From NCBI GenBank assembly GCA_965227155.1, contig OZ245731.1:1054001-1118000 (forward strand): a stretch of DNA of 64,000 nt, in the 5' to 3' direction. The notes under the pieces were generated by a model that saw only the letters and a list, made by a program, of their open reading frames with translations, was not told where the DNA came from and searched no databases. Position numbers and translations under genes: made by a program. This DNA comes from UBA6059 sp965227155. Lineage in GTDB: Bacteria; Bacteroidota; Bacteroidia; Cytophagales; Cyclobacteriaceae. The stretch's first letter is position 1; each line of letters starts with the position of its first letter. Below are positions 8,938 through 16,636 of the stretch, piece by piece.

Positions 8938-10164
8938 TTGAGGAAATATCCTACCATTAGTGCGGTACACAATAGACTTAATTACAAATCTAAAAGCGGG
9001 CTTTATCCGGTATACCTGAGATTGTATTTTAAGGGCAAAGCTGATTTTATCTTGTTGGATAAAGTCCCTCCAATATCAAATCAAGATTGGATTGGTGATG
9101 CATCTCAAGATTTATATGTAGTCAATCCCAAAATCAATAGGATAATTAAAGAAGCACTCAGCAGTGCCAGGGAATGGACACAAGATCAGATTTTATCTGG
9201 TAGGCCTATTACTATTAAAGAGGTAAAGGAACATCTTAAGGAAACCAAATCCGGAGAGACATTCAATGAATTTGTAGAGCGGTACATTAGAAACCTCAAT
9301 AAGAATAAGGCTGAAGATGAAAAATTGAGCCTAAACACAATCAAAACCTATAAATCTTTTCTATACAGACTCAATGAATTTAATCCTAACATAGCTTTTG
9401 ATGAGCTTACCAATTCATTAGCACACAGGTTTGAAAGGTACTTAGCTAATGATTGTAACCAAAAAGGGGTTACCCGGTCAAAACATTTCAAAAAATTCAA
9501 AGCCTGTTATCGAGCAGCATCAAAGATTGGGCTTGTTAGATATGATGAAAAGCTAATGTTTGATGATATTAAGATCAGGGAGCAAAAAAGCACACGCATA
9601 TCCTTAACACAGGAGGAACTGCAAAAATTTAAAAGCGCTACACTTGAAAGCGATAGAGATGAGTATTTCAAGAATGTGTTTCTATTCGCTTGCCTCACAG
9701 GACTTTATTATTCTGACATTAGAAACCTCAAGATCAGGAGTATCGAGAATGAAACTATTATTGATGGGGAAGAAAAGCGAACGGTAAAATTCATTACCGG
9801 TAACCGATCAAAAAACGGAGAGGAGTTTGTTACGCCCATTTTTCCAGATACACTTAAGATCCTGGAGAAGTATTCAAATTGGCCTAATTGTGAGGAGTTG
9901 GATTCAGAACTTTTCCCAGACTTGATATCAGATCAGAAATACAATGCCAAATTAAAAGGTATTGCAGTGGAATTAGGGATTGAAAAAAGGCTAACTGCCA
10001 AAGTAGCCAGACACACATTTGCAGAGCTTATGATATCCTGGAATGTACCTATCAAAAAAGTAAGCCGGGCTCTAGGCCACCAACTGGCCAGTACGACGGA
10101 AGGTGTTTATGGAAGGCAAAGCAAAGCCAATGCAATTAGAGGGTGGATTGATTTTGAATTATGA
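8938..10164 (+). CDS. Tyrosine recombinase (site-specific integrase)
   Basis: A 408-residue integrase. An arm-DNA-binding domain occupies residues 1-90 and a SAM-like core-binding domain about 100-200. The catalytic domain at about 220-408 has ARHTF (Arg II), ALGHQ (His) and the nucleophile in GVYGR. The usual TGLR block reads TGLYYSDI, so catalytic Arg I is replaced, and the His of HxxR is a Lys. Integrases of Bacteroides elements such as IntDOT also lack Arg I, so this is not taken as inactivation. The only in-frame start after the upstream stop that keeps the arm domain is TTG at 8938; an out-of-frame ATG at 8927 opens a four-codon peptide ending across it. The stop overlaps the next gene by 4 bp. 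Confidence 0.93.
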   Translation: MRKYPTISAVHNRLNYKSKSGLYPVYLRLYFKGKADFILLDKVPPISNQDWIGDASQDLYVVNPKINRIIKEALSSAREWTQDQILSGRPITIKEVKEHLKETKSGETFNEFVERYIRNLNKNKAEDEKLSLNTIKTYKSFLYRLNEFNPNIAFDELTNSLAHRFERYLANDCNQKGVTRSKHFKKFKACYRAASKIGLVRYDEKLMFDDIKIREQKSTRISLTQEELQKFKSATLESDRDEYFKNVFLFACLTGLYYSDIRNLKIRSIENETIIDGEEKRTVKFITGNRSKNGEEFVTPIFPDTLKILEKYSNWPNCEELDSELFPDLISDQKYNAKLKGIAVELGIEKRLTAKVARHTFAELMISWNVPIKKVSRALGHQLASTTEGVYGRQSKANAIRGWIDFEL

Positions 10165-11231
10165 GCAAAAAGGAAATTGAAGAGTATGAAATAAGGTGCG
10201 ACGTATTGTGCGAGTACGGTGCGGCAGATCATGAAAACAGACATAAGAATCTCAAAAATGACATACTTGAAGAGGCTCTATCTATTTCAGAAAGTGAAAT
10301 GAAAAGAATTAGAGATCACTGGCATACTGCGATCTATCCCCGAAAAATGCTGTACAAATTTCTTAATAATAAAGGATTGATAAAAAGTACTGAGAATCTA
10401 TTTAGTGAGTACCAAGCCAGAAATAAAGACGGGTTTCGAATCAAAAATCTAGACACAAAAAATTATCACTCAATTAAGGAGCAATTATTATGTGGATTTG
10501 ATATAGATGATAATGGACGTAGAATCAATGAATATTGCTTTATTGATGAATTCAATATAGTCACACCTTTAGCAGGTGTAATTCTAAATCAGTCTATCCT
10601 AATTGATTTCAACCTCAGAGAACCTTACTTTAGGTATTTTTTCACCTTTATGTTAGAAAGGGTGAATTCCGCATCTGGTTTCGTTCAATATCATTTAACC
10701 AGATCGTTTAATGATGATGTCGCTGAATACCGGAAATTTCTAATTGAAATAGTTGATCCTAAACTTCCCAATAGGCTAAAAAATCTGGTCAATGAGTGGT
10801 TGGCTCAAAATGAATACACCGGCTTTGAACACATCAATACTGATTTACCATCACGTTTAGGCAACTCAACAAACCCTGAGAATAAGGCAATTAATAATAC
10901 TAAATGTCTTTCAAAATGGGATTTCGAAAAGTCGAAGATTCTTAAATCGCGCCTTCAGGATGAAAAAGATAGGGAAATATTCAAGGATGCTATAAAAACT
11001 TTTGCAACTGGGAGGAATGGCAATATTAAAAAAACTGTGTTACCGGCAGTTATTCAGGCCTTTATTGATGAAGGTGTCTTATCTACCCCATTAAAAAATA
11101 ATAATTACTATAATCAGCTTTTTCATGATCTCTTCAAGTTGGATAATTCAGATTATGTAAGGAACATATCAACTAAACACAGATCCCTTACAAAGGAAAT
11201 TTCAGAGTTTATCAAGAAATCTAGAATGTAA
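10161..11231 (+). CDS. Unknown element protein coupled to the integrase
   Basis: A 356-residue protein not recognised as any family. It is charged, has no signal peptide or clear membrane segment, and ends in a lysine-rich helix (SLTKEISEFIKKSRM). A short hydrophobic stretch in the middle (FNIVTPLAGVILNQSILIDF) looks like a buried core. Its ATG overlaps the integrase stop (ATGA), so it is translationally coupled and probably acts with or soon after the integrase. It could be an accessory recombination or control protein of the element; this is a guess from position only. Confidence 0.75.
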   Translation: MSKKEIEEYEIRCDVLCEYGAADHENRHKNLKNDILEEALSISESEMKRIRDHWHTAIYPRKMLYKFLNNKGLIKSTENLFSEYQARNKDGFRIKNLDTKNYHSIKEQLLCGFDIDDNGRRINEYCFIDEFNIVTPLAGVILNQSILIDFNLREPYFRYFFTFMLERVNSASGFVQYHLTRSFNDDVAEYRKFLIEIVDPKLPNRLKNLVNEWLAQNEYTGFEHINTDLPSRLGNSTNPENKAINNTKCLSKWDFEKSKILKSRLQDEKDREIFKDAIKTFATGRNGNIKKTVLPAVIQAFIDEGVLSTPLKNNNYYNQLFHDLFKLDNSDYVRNISTKHRSLTKEISEFIKKSRM

Positions 11232-11329
11232 TCAGAATGAATCTAGAGTTTATTTAGAGTTCATCTCAAAATTGTTTTACATCCAGTCTATATCAACTCC
11301 ATTTACCCAAGAATTAACAAATAAGGTAA

Positions 11330-11596
11330 ATGGAAGCAACTACATACGTCACCGTCCCTCAAGAAACTTTCAATAGGATAATTGATGATCTCACGGAGAT
11401 TAAAAAATCAATATCAATAAAAGAACACACTCCTAACAAAGAGTGGCTTACAAGGAAAGAATTTATGGAGGCCTGTGGAATCAGGACCACCAAACTCTAT
11501 CAGCTTATAAACTCTGGTAAACTTGAAACTAGAAAAGTCGGCCGCAGAATGTATATCAACCGAAATAGCGTAGATCGATATTTTGCCGGCAAATAA
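11330..11596 (+). CDS. AlpA/excisionase-like HTH_17 DNA-binding protein
   Basis: An 88-residue protein with a C-terminal winged helix-turn-helix of the MerR/excisionase type: WLTRKEFMEACGIRTTKLYQLINSGKLETRKVGRRMYINRNSVDRYF. The first 35 residues are a short helical extension. In integrative elements such proteins act as excisionases or as activators of excision and replication genes. It lies 98 bp past the integrase unit and is followed by a hairpin, so it may be its own transcript. Confidence 0.85.
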   Translation: MEATTYVTVPQETFNRIIDDLTEIKKSISIKEHTPNKEWLTRKEFMEACGIRTTKLYQLINSGKLETRKVGRRMYINRNSVDRYFAGK

Positions 11597-11633
11597 AAAA
11601 CCCCTGTTGGAGCAGGGGCTAAATGGTTTTTTT
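11595..11633. terminator. Hairpin after the excisionase-like gene
   Basis: CCCCTG (11601-11606) pairs with CAGGGG (11613-11618) around a six-base loop. A6 precedes it and a T7 run follows after nine bases. It works best as a terminator read on the minus strand; on the plus strand the T run is not adjacent, so it may be leaky. Confidence 0.5.
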
Positions 11634-11668
11634 GGTAATCCCGATTATTAACCTCAAATCGATTAATT

Positions 11669-11890
11669 ATGTCAAATTTAAGAAAATCCATTCAGAAACC
11701 TCACATGTGTGTGATATTTCGTAGTGAAATAGACACACATTTCAACCATCAACTATCCAGGTCGCAACTTGACATTATACTGAAAAGAATAATATGGTTG
11801 CAGGATATTGAGACCACCTGGGCAAAAGCCCGTACAAAGCAACTTCTCAATTACATCTGGAATCTTAACGCTGCTAACTATGAAGCATAG
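11669..11890 (+). CDS. Small unknown element protein
   Basis: A 73-residue basic protein with a helical C-terminal half (DIETTWAKARTKQLLNYIWNL). No family was recognised. Its stop lies inside the start region of the next gene (11-bp overlap), and the two are probably co-translated with the RepA-like ATPase further on. No Shine-Dalgarno sequence is visible, as expected for this phylum. It is judged a gene because it fills the only sizeable gap in a tight plus-strand series. Confidence 0.55.
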   Translation: MSNLRKSIQKPHMCVIFRSEIDTHFNHQLSRSQLDIILKRIIWLQDIETTWAKARTKQLLNYIWNLNAANYEA

Positions 11891-12197
11891 TAAAAAGCAT
11901 GATGATTCGCTGAGGAGAATTAAGCAGGAGTGGTCCAGCGGATCACTCCCCTACTTTTCCACCTTTCAAGAGTTAAGGAAAATACTAGATAAAGGTGTAA
12001 TTAAAGCCGATTGGTTGCACAATCTACTTGACGAAACTCTTTTGCAGATGAGTAATTTTTATGGCAATAGCGATAACACAATCAATGACCTCTCCCTCCT
12101 TGTAAAATTGCTAATTGTCGAAAATGATATTCTCAGAAACATGTTGGAAGATGAATTCTCAAAAAATATTAATGGCCCCCAAGAATTGAAATTATGA
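11880..12197 (+). CDS. Small unknown element protein before RepA-like ATPase
   Basis: The start at 11880 (MKHSKKHDDSLRRIKQEWSS, 105 residues) is preferred over an upstream start at 11808, which would overlap the preceding gene by 83 bp and begin with an unlikely proline-rich stretch. The protein is acidic and helical, with a leucine-rich C-terminal half (INDLSLLVKLLIVENDILRNMLEDEF). No family was recognised. Its stop overlaps the ATPase start by 4 bp, so it belongs to the replication block of the element. Confidence 0.6.
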   Translation: MKHSKKHDDSLRRIKQEWSSGSLPYFSTFQELRKILDKGVIKADWLHNLLDETLLQMSNFYGNSDNTINDLSLLVKLLIVENDILRNMLEDEFSKNINGPQELKL

Positions 12198-13249
12198 TCG
12201 ACTATAAATCTAATAAACGACATCACGATAAGTCAGAGAAAACTGCCTCAAAAAAGGATAAATCGACCAAATCTATCAATGATTCCACTATCCTAGAGGA
12301 ATTGAAACTACCTGAATCCTACCAAGATGATTGGTCAACGGGTGAAGAACTTTTAGAATTCGCTAAGAATGTTGAACCTAAAAAACGATTGTTCGGTGAT
12401 TTTATTCATGAAAAGTCTCTTTGCCATTTTCCTAGTGAAAGGGGAGTTGGCAAATCATTGCTTCTCATGCAATTGTCAATTGCAATCTGCAATCTTTGGA
12501 CAGATTTTTTAGGTCAAAGAATTGATCTGTATGGTCCGGTAATTTATGTGAATGCAGAAATGGATAAAGAGACTTTTGCATTGAGATATAAAAAGCTCAA
12601 AGAATCTGCACCACACTTTGGACCTGTCAATAATCATCATCAATTCTACACATTCACGACTAGAAAAAGCTTTAACTCCTTTCAAAATGAATTAAAAAAC
12701 TATATCGGTAAAATCAAGCCTGTACTCGTTATTTTAGATAATTGGACTGTAGCCCTAAGAGACACGGATGGGAAAAGAGAACAAATAAGTAAGCTAATGA
12801 TCGACCTTTTAAATCTAAAAGATGAGTTAAGGTTTGCTATGGTAATAGCTGATCATACAAGGAAAAATATCAATAATATGATTAGCTCATCCGATATGCA
12901 GAGTGGTAGTGGTGCAAAAACTGATTTATCGGATCAAGACTTTATGCTAAGAAAAACCAAGGATTCAGAAAAACGACTATTAAAAAGAATGAAATCCAGA
13001 AATGCACCAGAGCAGAGAGGATCTCATTTGCTATTTTTTGATCAGCAATCTTTATGGTTTGAATTATCCCAAGAATCAGTAAATGAAAGTGAGTGGTTAA
13101 CACCTGAAAGTCTTGAGTCAGAAACACAAGAAACAAAACTTGAAATTGCTAGGCAGTTGCAAGAACAAGGAAAAAGCCTCAAACATATATCAGAAGTGGT
13201 AGGAATTTCCACAGCCACATTAAGTAGAAAATTAAATAATTCTAATTAG
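12194..13249 (+). CDS. RepA-like AAA (RecA-fold) ATPase
   Basis: A 351-residue ATPase of the RepA/AAA_25 type, related to plasmid replicative helicases. Walker A is SERGVGKSLLLMQLS (about residue 82), Walker B is PVLVILDNW (about 179), and a DHTRK sensor block follows. The extreme C-terminus carries a helix-turn-helix (LKHISEVVGISTATLSRKLN). The first 35 residues are a Lys/Ser-rich, probably disordered tail. Family role: helicase loading or unwinding at a plasmid or element origin. A cluster of inverted repeats begins 15 bp after its stop and may be that origin. Walker residues are intact, so it is probably active. Confidence 0.83.
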   Translation: MIDYKSNKRHHDKSEKTASKKDKSTKSINDSTILEELKLPESYQDDWSTGEELLEFAKNVEPKKRLFGDFIHEKSLCHFPSERGVGKSLLLMQLSIAICNLWTDFLGQRIDLYGPVIYVNAEMDKETFALRYKKLKESAPHFGPVNNHHQFYTFTTRKSFNSFQNELKNYIGKIKPVLVILDNWTVALRDTDGKREQISKLMIDLLNLKDELRFAMVIADHTRKNINNMISSSDMQSGSGAKTDLSDQDFMLRKTKDSEKRLLKRMKSRNAPEQRGSHLLFFDQQSLWFELSQESVNESEWLTPESLESETQETKLEIARQLQEQGKSLKHISEVVGISTATLSRKLNNSN

Positions 13250-13262
13250 AGGCTGTTCCAAT

Positions 13263-13400
13263 TGTCTCATTATCTCATTTGTTCCATTCATCTCATTTGT
13301 TTCATTCTCAATATTCCCTCACCTTATTGAAACGATTGAGACGAATGAAACATTGAGACATCCTTTATGAATGAAACGCAATGAAACGTGAAACGGTCAC
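13263..13400. repeat. Inverted-repeat cluster, possible replication origin of the element
   Basis: Left arm units TCTCATT (13265), TCTCATTTGTTCCATT (13273) and TCTCATTTGTTTCATTC (13291-13307) face right arm units ATTGAGACGAATGAAAC (13334-13350), GAATGAAACATTGAGA (13343-13358), GAATGAAAC (13370) and CAATGAAAC (13379). GAATGAAACATTGAGA is the reverse complement of the 13291 unit less one base. The arrangement, directly after a RepA-like ATPase and just before a small HTH protein, is what an iteron-type origin or an operator array would look like. Confidence 0.5.
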
Positions 13401-13420
13401 TATTAAATGGTAAGAATTGT

Positions 13421-13639
13421 ATGAATCAAAGAAAAGATCAACCAACAAAGCCACATAAGAAGAATTATGTTCTACCTGTATTCCGAAAGGATCTTGCGAA
13501 ACGCCTGGGAATAACAAATTCCTATTTGACCTCTCTAATGGAAGACGAAGGAATAGAGATAAAAAAAGGTGGTGTTACACGAAGGAAACTAAATCCCGGT
13601 GAGGCAAACAGAATTATCAAGAGTTTTTACGAAGGTTGA
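13421..13639 (+). CDS. Small HTH-like protein
   Basis: The ATG at 13421 (MNQRKDQPTKPHKKNYVLP, 72 residues) is preferred over a GTG at 13388 because the latter falls in the inverted-repeat cluster. The body reads as a helix-turn-helix: FRKDLAKRLGITNSYLTSLMEDEGIEIKKG, then a basic RRKLNPGEANRIIKSF helix. It probably binds DNA, perhaps the adjacent repeats. No family assignment beyond that. Confidence 0.6.
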   Translation: MNQRKDQPTKPHKKNYVLPVFRKDLAKRLGITNSYLTSLMEDEGIEIKKGGVTRRKLNPGEANRIIKSFYEG

Positions 13640-13734
13640 AACTTATATAGTGCTAATTCTCACTATATCACACTATCTCCTACTATCTAAATCGTTTTTC
13701 TCATATTCATACTACCCTTGCTTAAAAAAACGCC

Positions 13735-14718
13735 ATGAAAAACGATTTTAAAGAAGTAATTGACTTGTATCACCAGGGCTTAACAGCTGATGAAATTGTA
13801 GAAGAAACCGACCTATCCAGGGCAACAGTTTTTCGATATATCAAGCTGCATAAAACAAGCCTTGAAGTAGCAGCCCAACACAACCAGGATGAAGATTTTG
13901 AAGATGATGAACCCACTCAGGAGGAACCGGCAGTTTCCGAAGATTACCTAGGGGCTATCAAAGAATCCAATGAACTGAGAAGAAAAGAAATTGAGGCTCA
14001 GGAACGCAAAGCAGAGATAGAAAAAGAGCGGCTAAAACGTTCCATCATTAAGCGATATAAGAACCTGCAGAGTGACTTTGAAATACTAACCTCCTTAGAG
14101 CAATTTGCGGTATCATCTGCCAGTAAATTGTTAGAGCAAATCGAAGCATTAAAAGAAAGCCTGGATGAGTATTTTGATTTTGAGGAAGATGAATTGTCAG
14201 AAAACTCACTTGCTATTGCCCTTCAAATTATAAGCAATGAATTATCAGATGTATTAGAGAATGAGAATAGTCAAGCTGAAGATTTTCAACCAAATTGGCC
14301 CACTCCATTAATAGGCCTATTGGATTATGATCCTGCTGAACTATTGGAACAAGATGAATTGACTATGGAATTCTATTTGGATCAAAAAGCACATTGGGTT
14401 TTTAGCCTGGTATCAGAGCTATTAACGGATCTTGAAGGGGAAAAGGTTGATGAGGAGAAACTAAAGGAAGTCATTGAATTAGTTTCTATCTATAAATCAA
14501 TGATAACTGACACACTCAATCAAATCGATGAAAATGATGACCACACACTTTCCGAAATGATTGACGTAATTGAAGCATTTCTGGAATACTTTGAGGAACT
14601 CTCCATTAGGTGCAATGAATCTTTTTGGGGCACAAAACGGGTTGAATACCCTGAAAACCTTATAGATGAGATTAATTCCATTAATGAGACAGACAATGTC
14701 GACTTGATAGAATCCTAA
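13735..14718 (+). CDS. HTH plus coiled-coil protein of unknown function
   Basis: A 327-residue, strongly acidic protein. Residues 1-38 form a resolvase/Hin-type helix-turn-helix (EVIDLYHQGLTADEIVEETDLSRATVFRYIK). An acidic linker follows, then a charged coiled coil at about residues 75-115 (NELRRKEIEAQERKAEIEKE). The rest is a Glu/Asp-rich helical domain with no recognised fold. There is no membrane segment. It is 24 bp upstream of a coiled-coil membrane-anchored protein, and the pair is probably co-transcribed. A role in partitioning or in control of the element is possible but unproven. Confidence 0.7.
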   Translation: MKNDFKEVIDLYHQGLTADEIVEETDLSRATVFRYIKLHKTSLEVAAQHNQDEDFEDDEPTQEEPAVSEDYLGAIKESNELRRKEIEAQERKAEIEKERLKRSIIKRYKNLQSDFEILTSLEQFAVSSASKLLEQIEALKESLDEYFDFEEDELSENSLAIALQIISNELSDVLENENSQAEDFQPNWPTPLIGLLDYDPAELLEQDELTMEFYLDQKAHWVFSLVSELLTDLEGEKVDEEKLKEVIELVSIYKSMITDTLNQIDENDDHTLSEMIDVIEAFLEYFEELSIRCNESFWGTKRVEYPENLIDEINSINETDNVDLIES

Positions 14719-14742
14719 ACACACTTTTAGACACACACTGCT

Positions 14743-15219
14743 ATGAATGACAATATTCAATCGGATTACGACAGTCTAGGAGCGGTTACTTTCGATCAAA
14801 TACTAAGTGCCGGTGGCCTGGTAGCCAACATATTTGGTGGTTCATCCAGCCAAAGGGCAGACCTGGAGGCTTATGGTCAAACCTTAAAGAATCAAATTGC
14901 TGGACTCAAACTGGAAATATCAAACCTGACAGCACAAAGGAACTCTTTAATGGCTGAGATTCAATCTAGGGGTATCGGTTTATCAGGCCTAAACGGATTT
15001 CTATTTTTTGGCAATAAAAAGCAGGATTTCCGCAATGAAAATGCCGATCTTGAAGCTGAAAGAAACCAACTTCTAAAACTGAGAGATCAGCTGCTAAAGG
15101 AAGTTGCAAACCTTCAATCGATACTTTCAGGCAAGAAAAGTGCTTCTCAGGTCAAGAATTATCTATTACTGGGAGCTGCGGTTGTCGGAAGCATTATCCT
15201 AATTTCCCGGTACACATAA
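14743..15219 (+). CDS. Coiled-coil protein with C-terminal membrane anchor
   Basis: A 158-residue protein. The central part is two heptad coiled coils (LKNQIAGLKLEISNLTAQRNS and ENADLEAERNQLLKLRDQLL) separated by a Gly-rich turn (LSGLNGFLFFGNK). The last 20 residues form a single hydrophobic segment (YLLLGAAVVGSIILISRYT) with a positive end. There is no signal peptide, so it looks tail-anchored with the coiled coil in the cytoplasm. No family was recognised. A strong terminator follows, so it closes the element's plus-strand core operon. Confidence 0.7.
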   Translation: MNDNIQSDYDSLGAVTFDQILSAGGLVANIFGGSSSQRADLEAYGQTLKNQIAGLKLEISNLTAQRNSLMAEIQSRGIGLSGLNGFLFFGNKKQDFRNENADLEAERNQLLKLRDQLLKEVANLQSILSGKKSASQVKNYLLLGAAVVGSIILISRYT

Positions 15220-15240
15220 TTTATTGTCTACCATTGGTTT

Positions 15241-15267
15241 AAAGGGCTGCAATTGTAGCCCTTTTTT
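15241..15267 (+). terminator. Intrinsic terminator of the element core operon
   Basis: AAAGGGCTGC (15241-15250) pairs with GTAGCCCTTT (15255-15264), including one G-T pair, around an AATT loop, and runs into T6. It is a textbook hairpin and sits 21 bp past the last stop. Confidence 0.85.
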
Positions 15268-15422
15268 AATAAATCGATTTTAACCCATAGAAAAACTCAT
15301 AACATTAATATTTTTCATCAATTTGATATCATTGTATGCAAAATTCACACAATCTATTTTGGTATTAAAGTTTAGTGTAAGTACTCATTTTTGTTGAATC
15401 TATACTTTGTTGACCTAAGAAT

Positions 15423-16172
15423 ATGAATAACAATATTTTTCTAAAAATTACCTCTATAACAGCAATCCTTTTTCTAAGCTCAACCATATACCTATCAGTT
15501 TTTTGGAGTGCTTTCGAATTAAACATTTTTGAATTTCTTTCGATTAATCAACTGATCCTTACAGGAGTTGGGCCAATAATTGACAGAGTTATATTAACAT
15601 TGTTTGGATGGATAATTGCCGTTTTATTGTTTGATAAGATATTTCCTTATGGCGGTTATGAAAAAATAAAAGGTGAAGGGGCTTTGACAAAAGGTCTGAT
15701 AATTGAGCGTAATATTGTTGGGGTTGTGGCATTTATAATTTACCCTATCAGTATCGTAATAGGCTATTTCCAAAGTATAGAATGGTTCTACAAGTTTTTG
15801 CCTTCAAATTTTGCCCTATATTCTTTTATTTTTACGAATTACCTAGTTAGAAAAAGAGTAATAAGTGATGAAGGCCTCGATGTAAGGTTAGCTCCAATTT
15901 ACATTTTCATTATTATAAGCTCTTTTTCAGTTGCAAAGCTTAACTCAAGAGAAATAATCAAGAATACTAAGTTTAACTATACAATTAATAACTCTGGATA
16001 TCAAAAATACATTGGGAAGGCAGGCGATTACTTTTTTTTGAAGTCGCTAGACAATTATGAAACCACAATTCATAGCAAAGAAAACCTGAAGAGCATCCAA
16101 TTATATAGATATGATGGAGTCTTGAAAGTTGAAAGTGACTCAATTATTTACAGCCTTACATCTAAACAGTAA
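15423..16172 (+). CDS. Polytopic membrane protein of unknown function (cargo)
   Basis: A 249-residue protein. About five hydrophobic segments fall near residues 8-27, 40-66, 95-118, 124-140 and 155-172, then a soluble C-terminal domain of about 75 residues rich in Tyr, Lys and Asn. No catalytic motif or family was recognised. Codons are noticeably more AT-rich than in the chromosomal genes, consistent with acquired cargo. It is separated from the core operon by a terminator and about 200 bp. It faces the STAS/ATPase pair tail to tail and may or may not belong with it. Confidence 0.65.
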   Translation: MNNNIFLKITSITAILFLSSTIYLSVFWSAFELNIFEFLSINQLILTGVGPIIDRVILTLFGWIIAVLLFDKIFPYGGYEKIKGEGALTKGLIIERNIVGVVAFIIYPISIVIGYFQSIEWFYKFLPSNFALYSFIFTNYLVRKRVISDEGLDVRLAPIYIFIIISSFSVAKLNSREIIKNTKFNYTINNSGYQKYIGKAGDYFFLKSLDNYETTIHSKENLKSIQLYRYDGVLKVESDSIIYSLTSKQ

Positions 16173-16206
16173 ATGATACTTCAAAGAAAGTACCATATCA
16201 TTTACT
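16168..16206. terminator. Inverted repeat between convergent cargo genes
   Basis: AGTAAATGATA (16168-16178) and TATCATTTACT (16196-16206) are perfect 11-bp inverted repeats with a 17-base loop. The left arm overlaps the stop codon of the membrane protein. It may act as a weak bidirectional terminator. Confidence 0.4.
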
Positions 16207-16268
16207 TTCTATTATCCAGATTTAGCTACCAATAATTTATGGTTTTAGAAGAATTGTCTTAAAACAAA

Positions 16269-16595
16269 TTAACCTTCGACTAATTCATCAATGCTTGTTT
16301 TCACTTTATATTCTGTAAGAGATCTTTGGTTTGATTTTACAGTTTTAAACATCAAATTGATGTATTCAGAAACATGTAGCTCAACCAATCTATTATTATT
16401 AGCTCTTAATTTGTTTTTTTCAATCAAATATTGATCAGCGGCAGACCTTGATATTTTCTTGACCTTATCAAAGTCTATTAAAATAGTTGCATTAGATACT
16501 TTATTATATCTATTAAAAAGATCTGTCACTGTCTTTCTAAAAGAAATAGTATCCTTATAAACCTCATTAAGTTTAATGATTACACAGCTATCCAT
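16269..16595 (-). CDS. STAS-like (DUF4325) domain protein
   Basis: A 108-residue protein resembling the STAS-like DUF4325 fold: an N-terminal strand (CVIIKLNEVYKDTISFRKTV), the central TILIDFDKVKKISRSAADQYL, and a helical end. The Ser in KISRSAADQ sits where anti-sigma-factor antagonists carry their phosphorylated Ser/Thr, though this cannot be tested by eye. It follows the GHKL ATPase by 41 bp on the same strand. A TAATTTTG box on the minus strand (16632-16639) could give it an extra promoter. Family knowledge: such STAS-like/ATPase pairs occur in accessory regions and are largely uncharacterised. Confidence 0.7.
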   Translation of the reverse strand: MDSCVIIKLNEVYKDTISFRKTVTDLFNRYNKVSNATILIDFDKVKKISRSAADQYLIEKNKLRANNNRLVELHVSEYINLMFKTVKSNQRSLTEYKVKTSIDELVEG

Positions 16596-16636
16596 TGTCG
16601 TATTAGTTAAAGGTTAGTAACTAAATTTAAGCAAAA

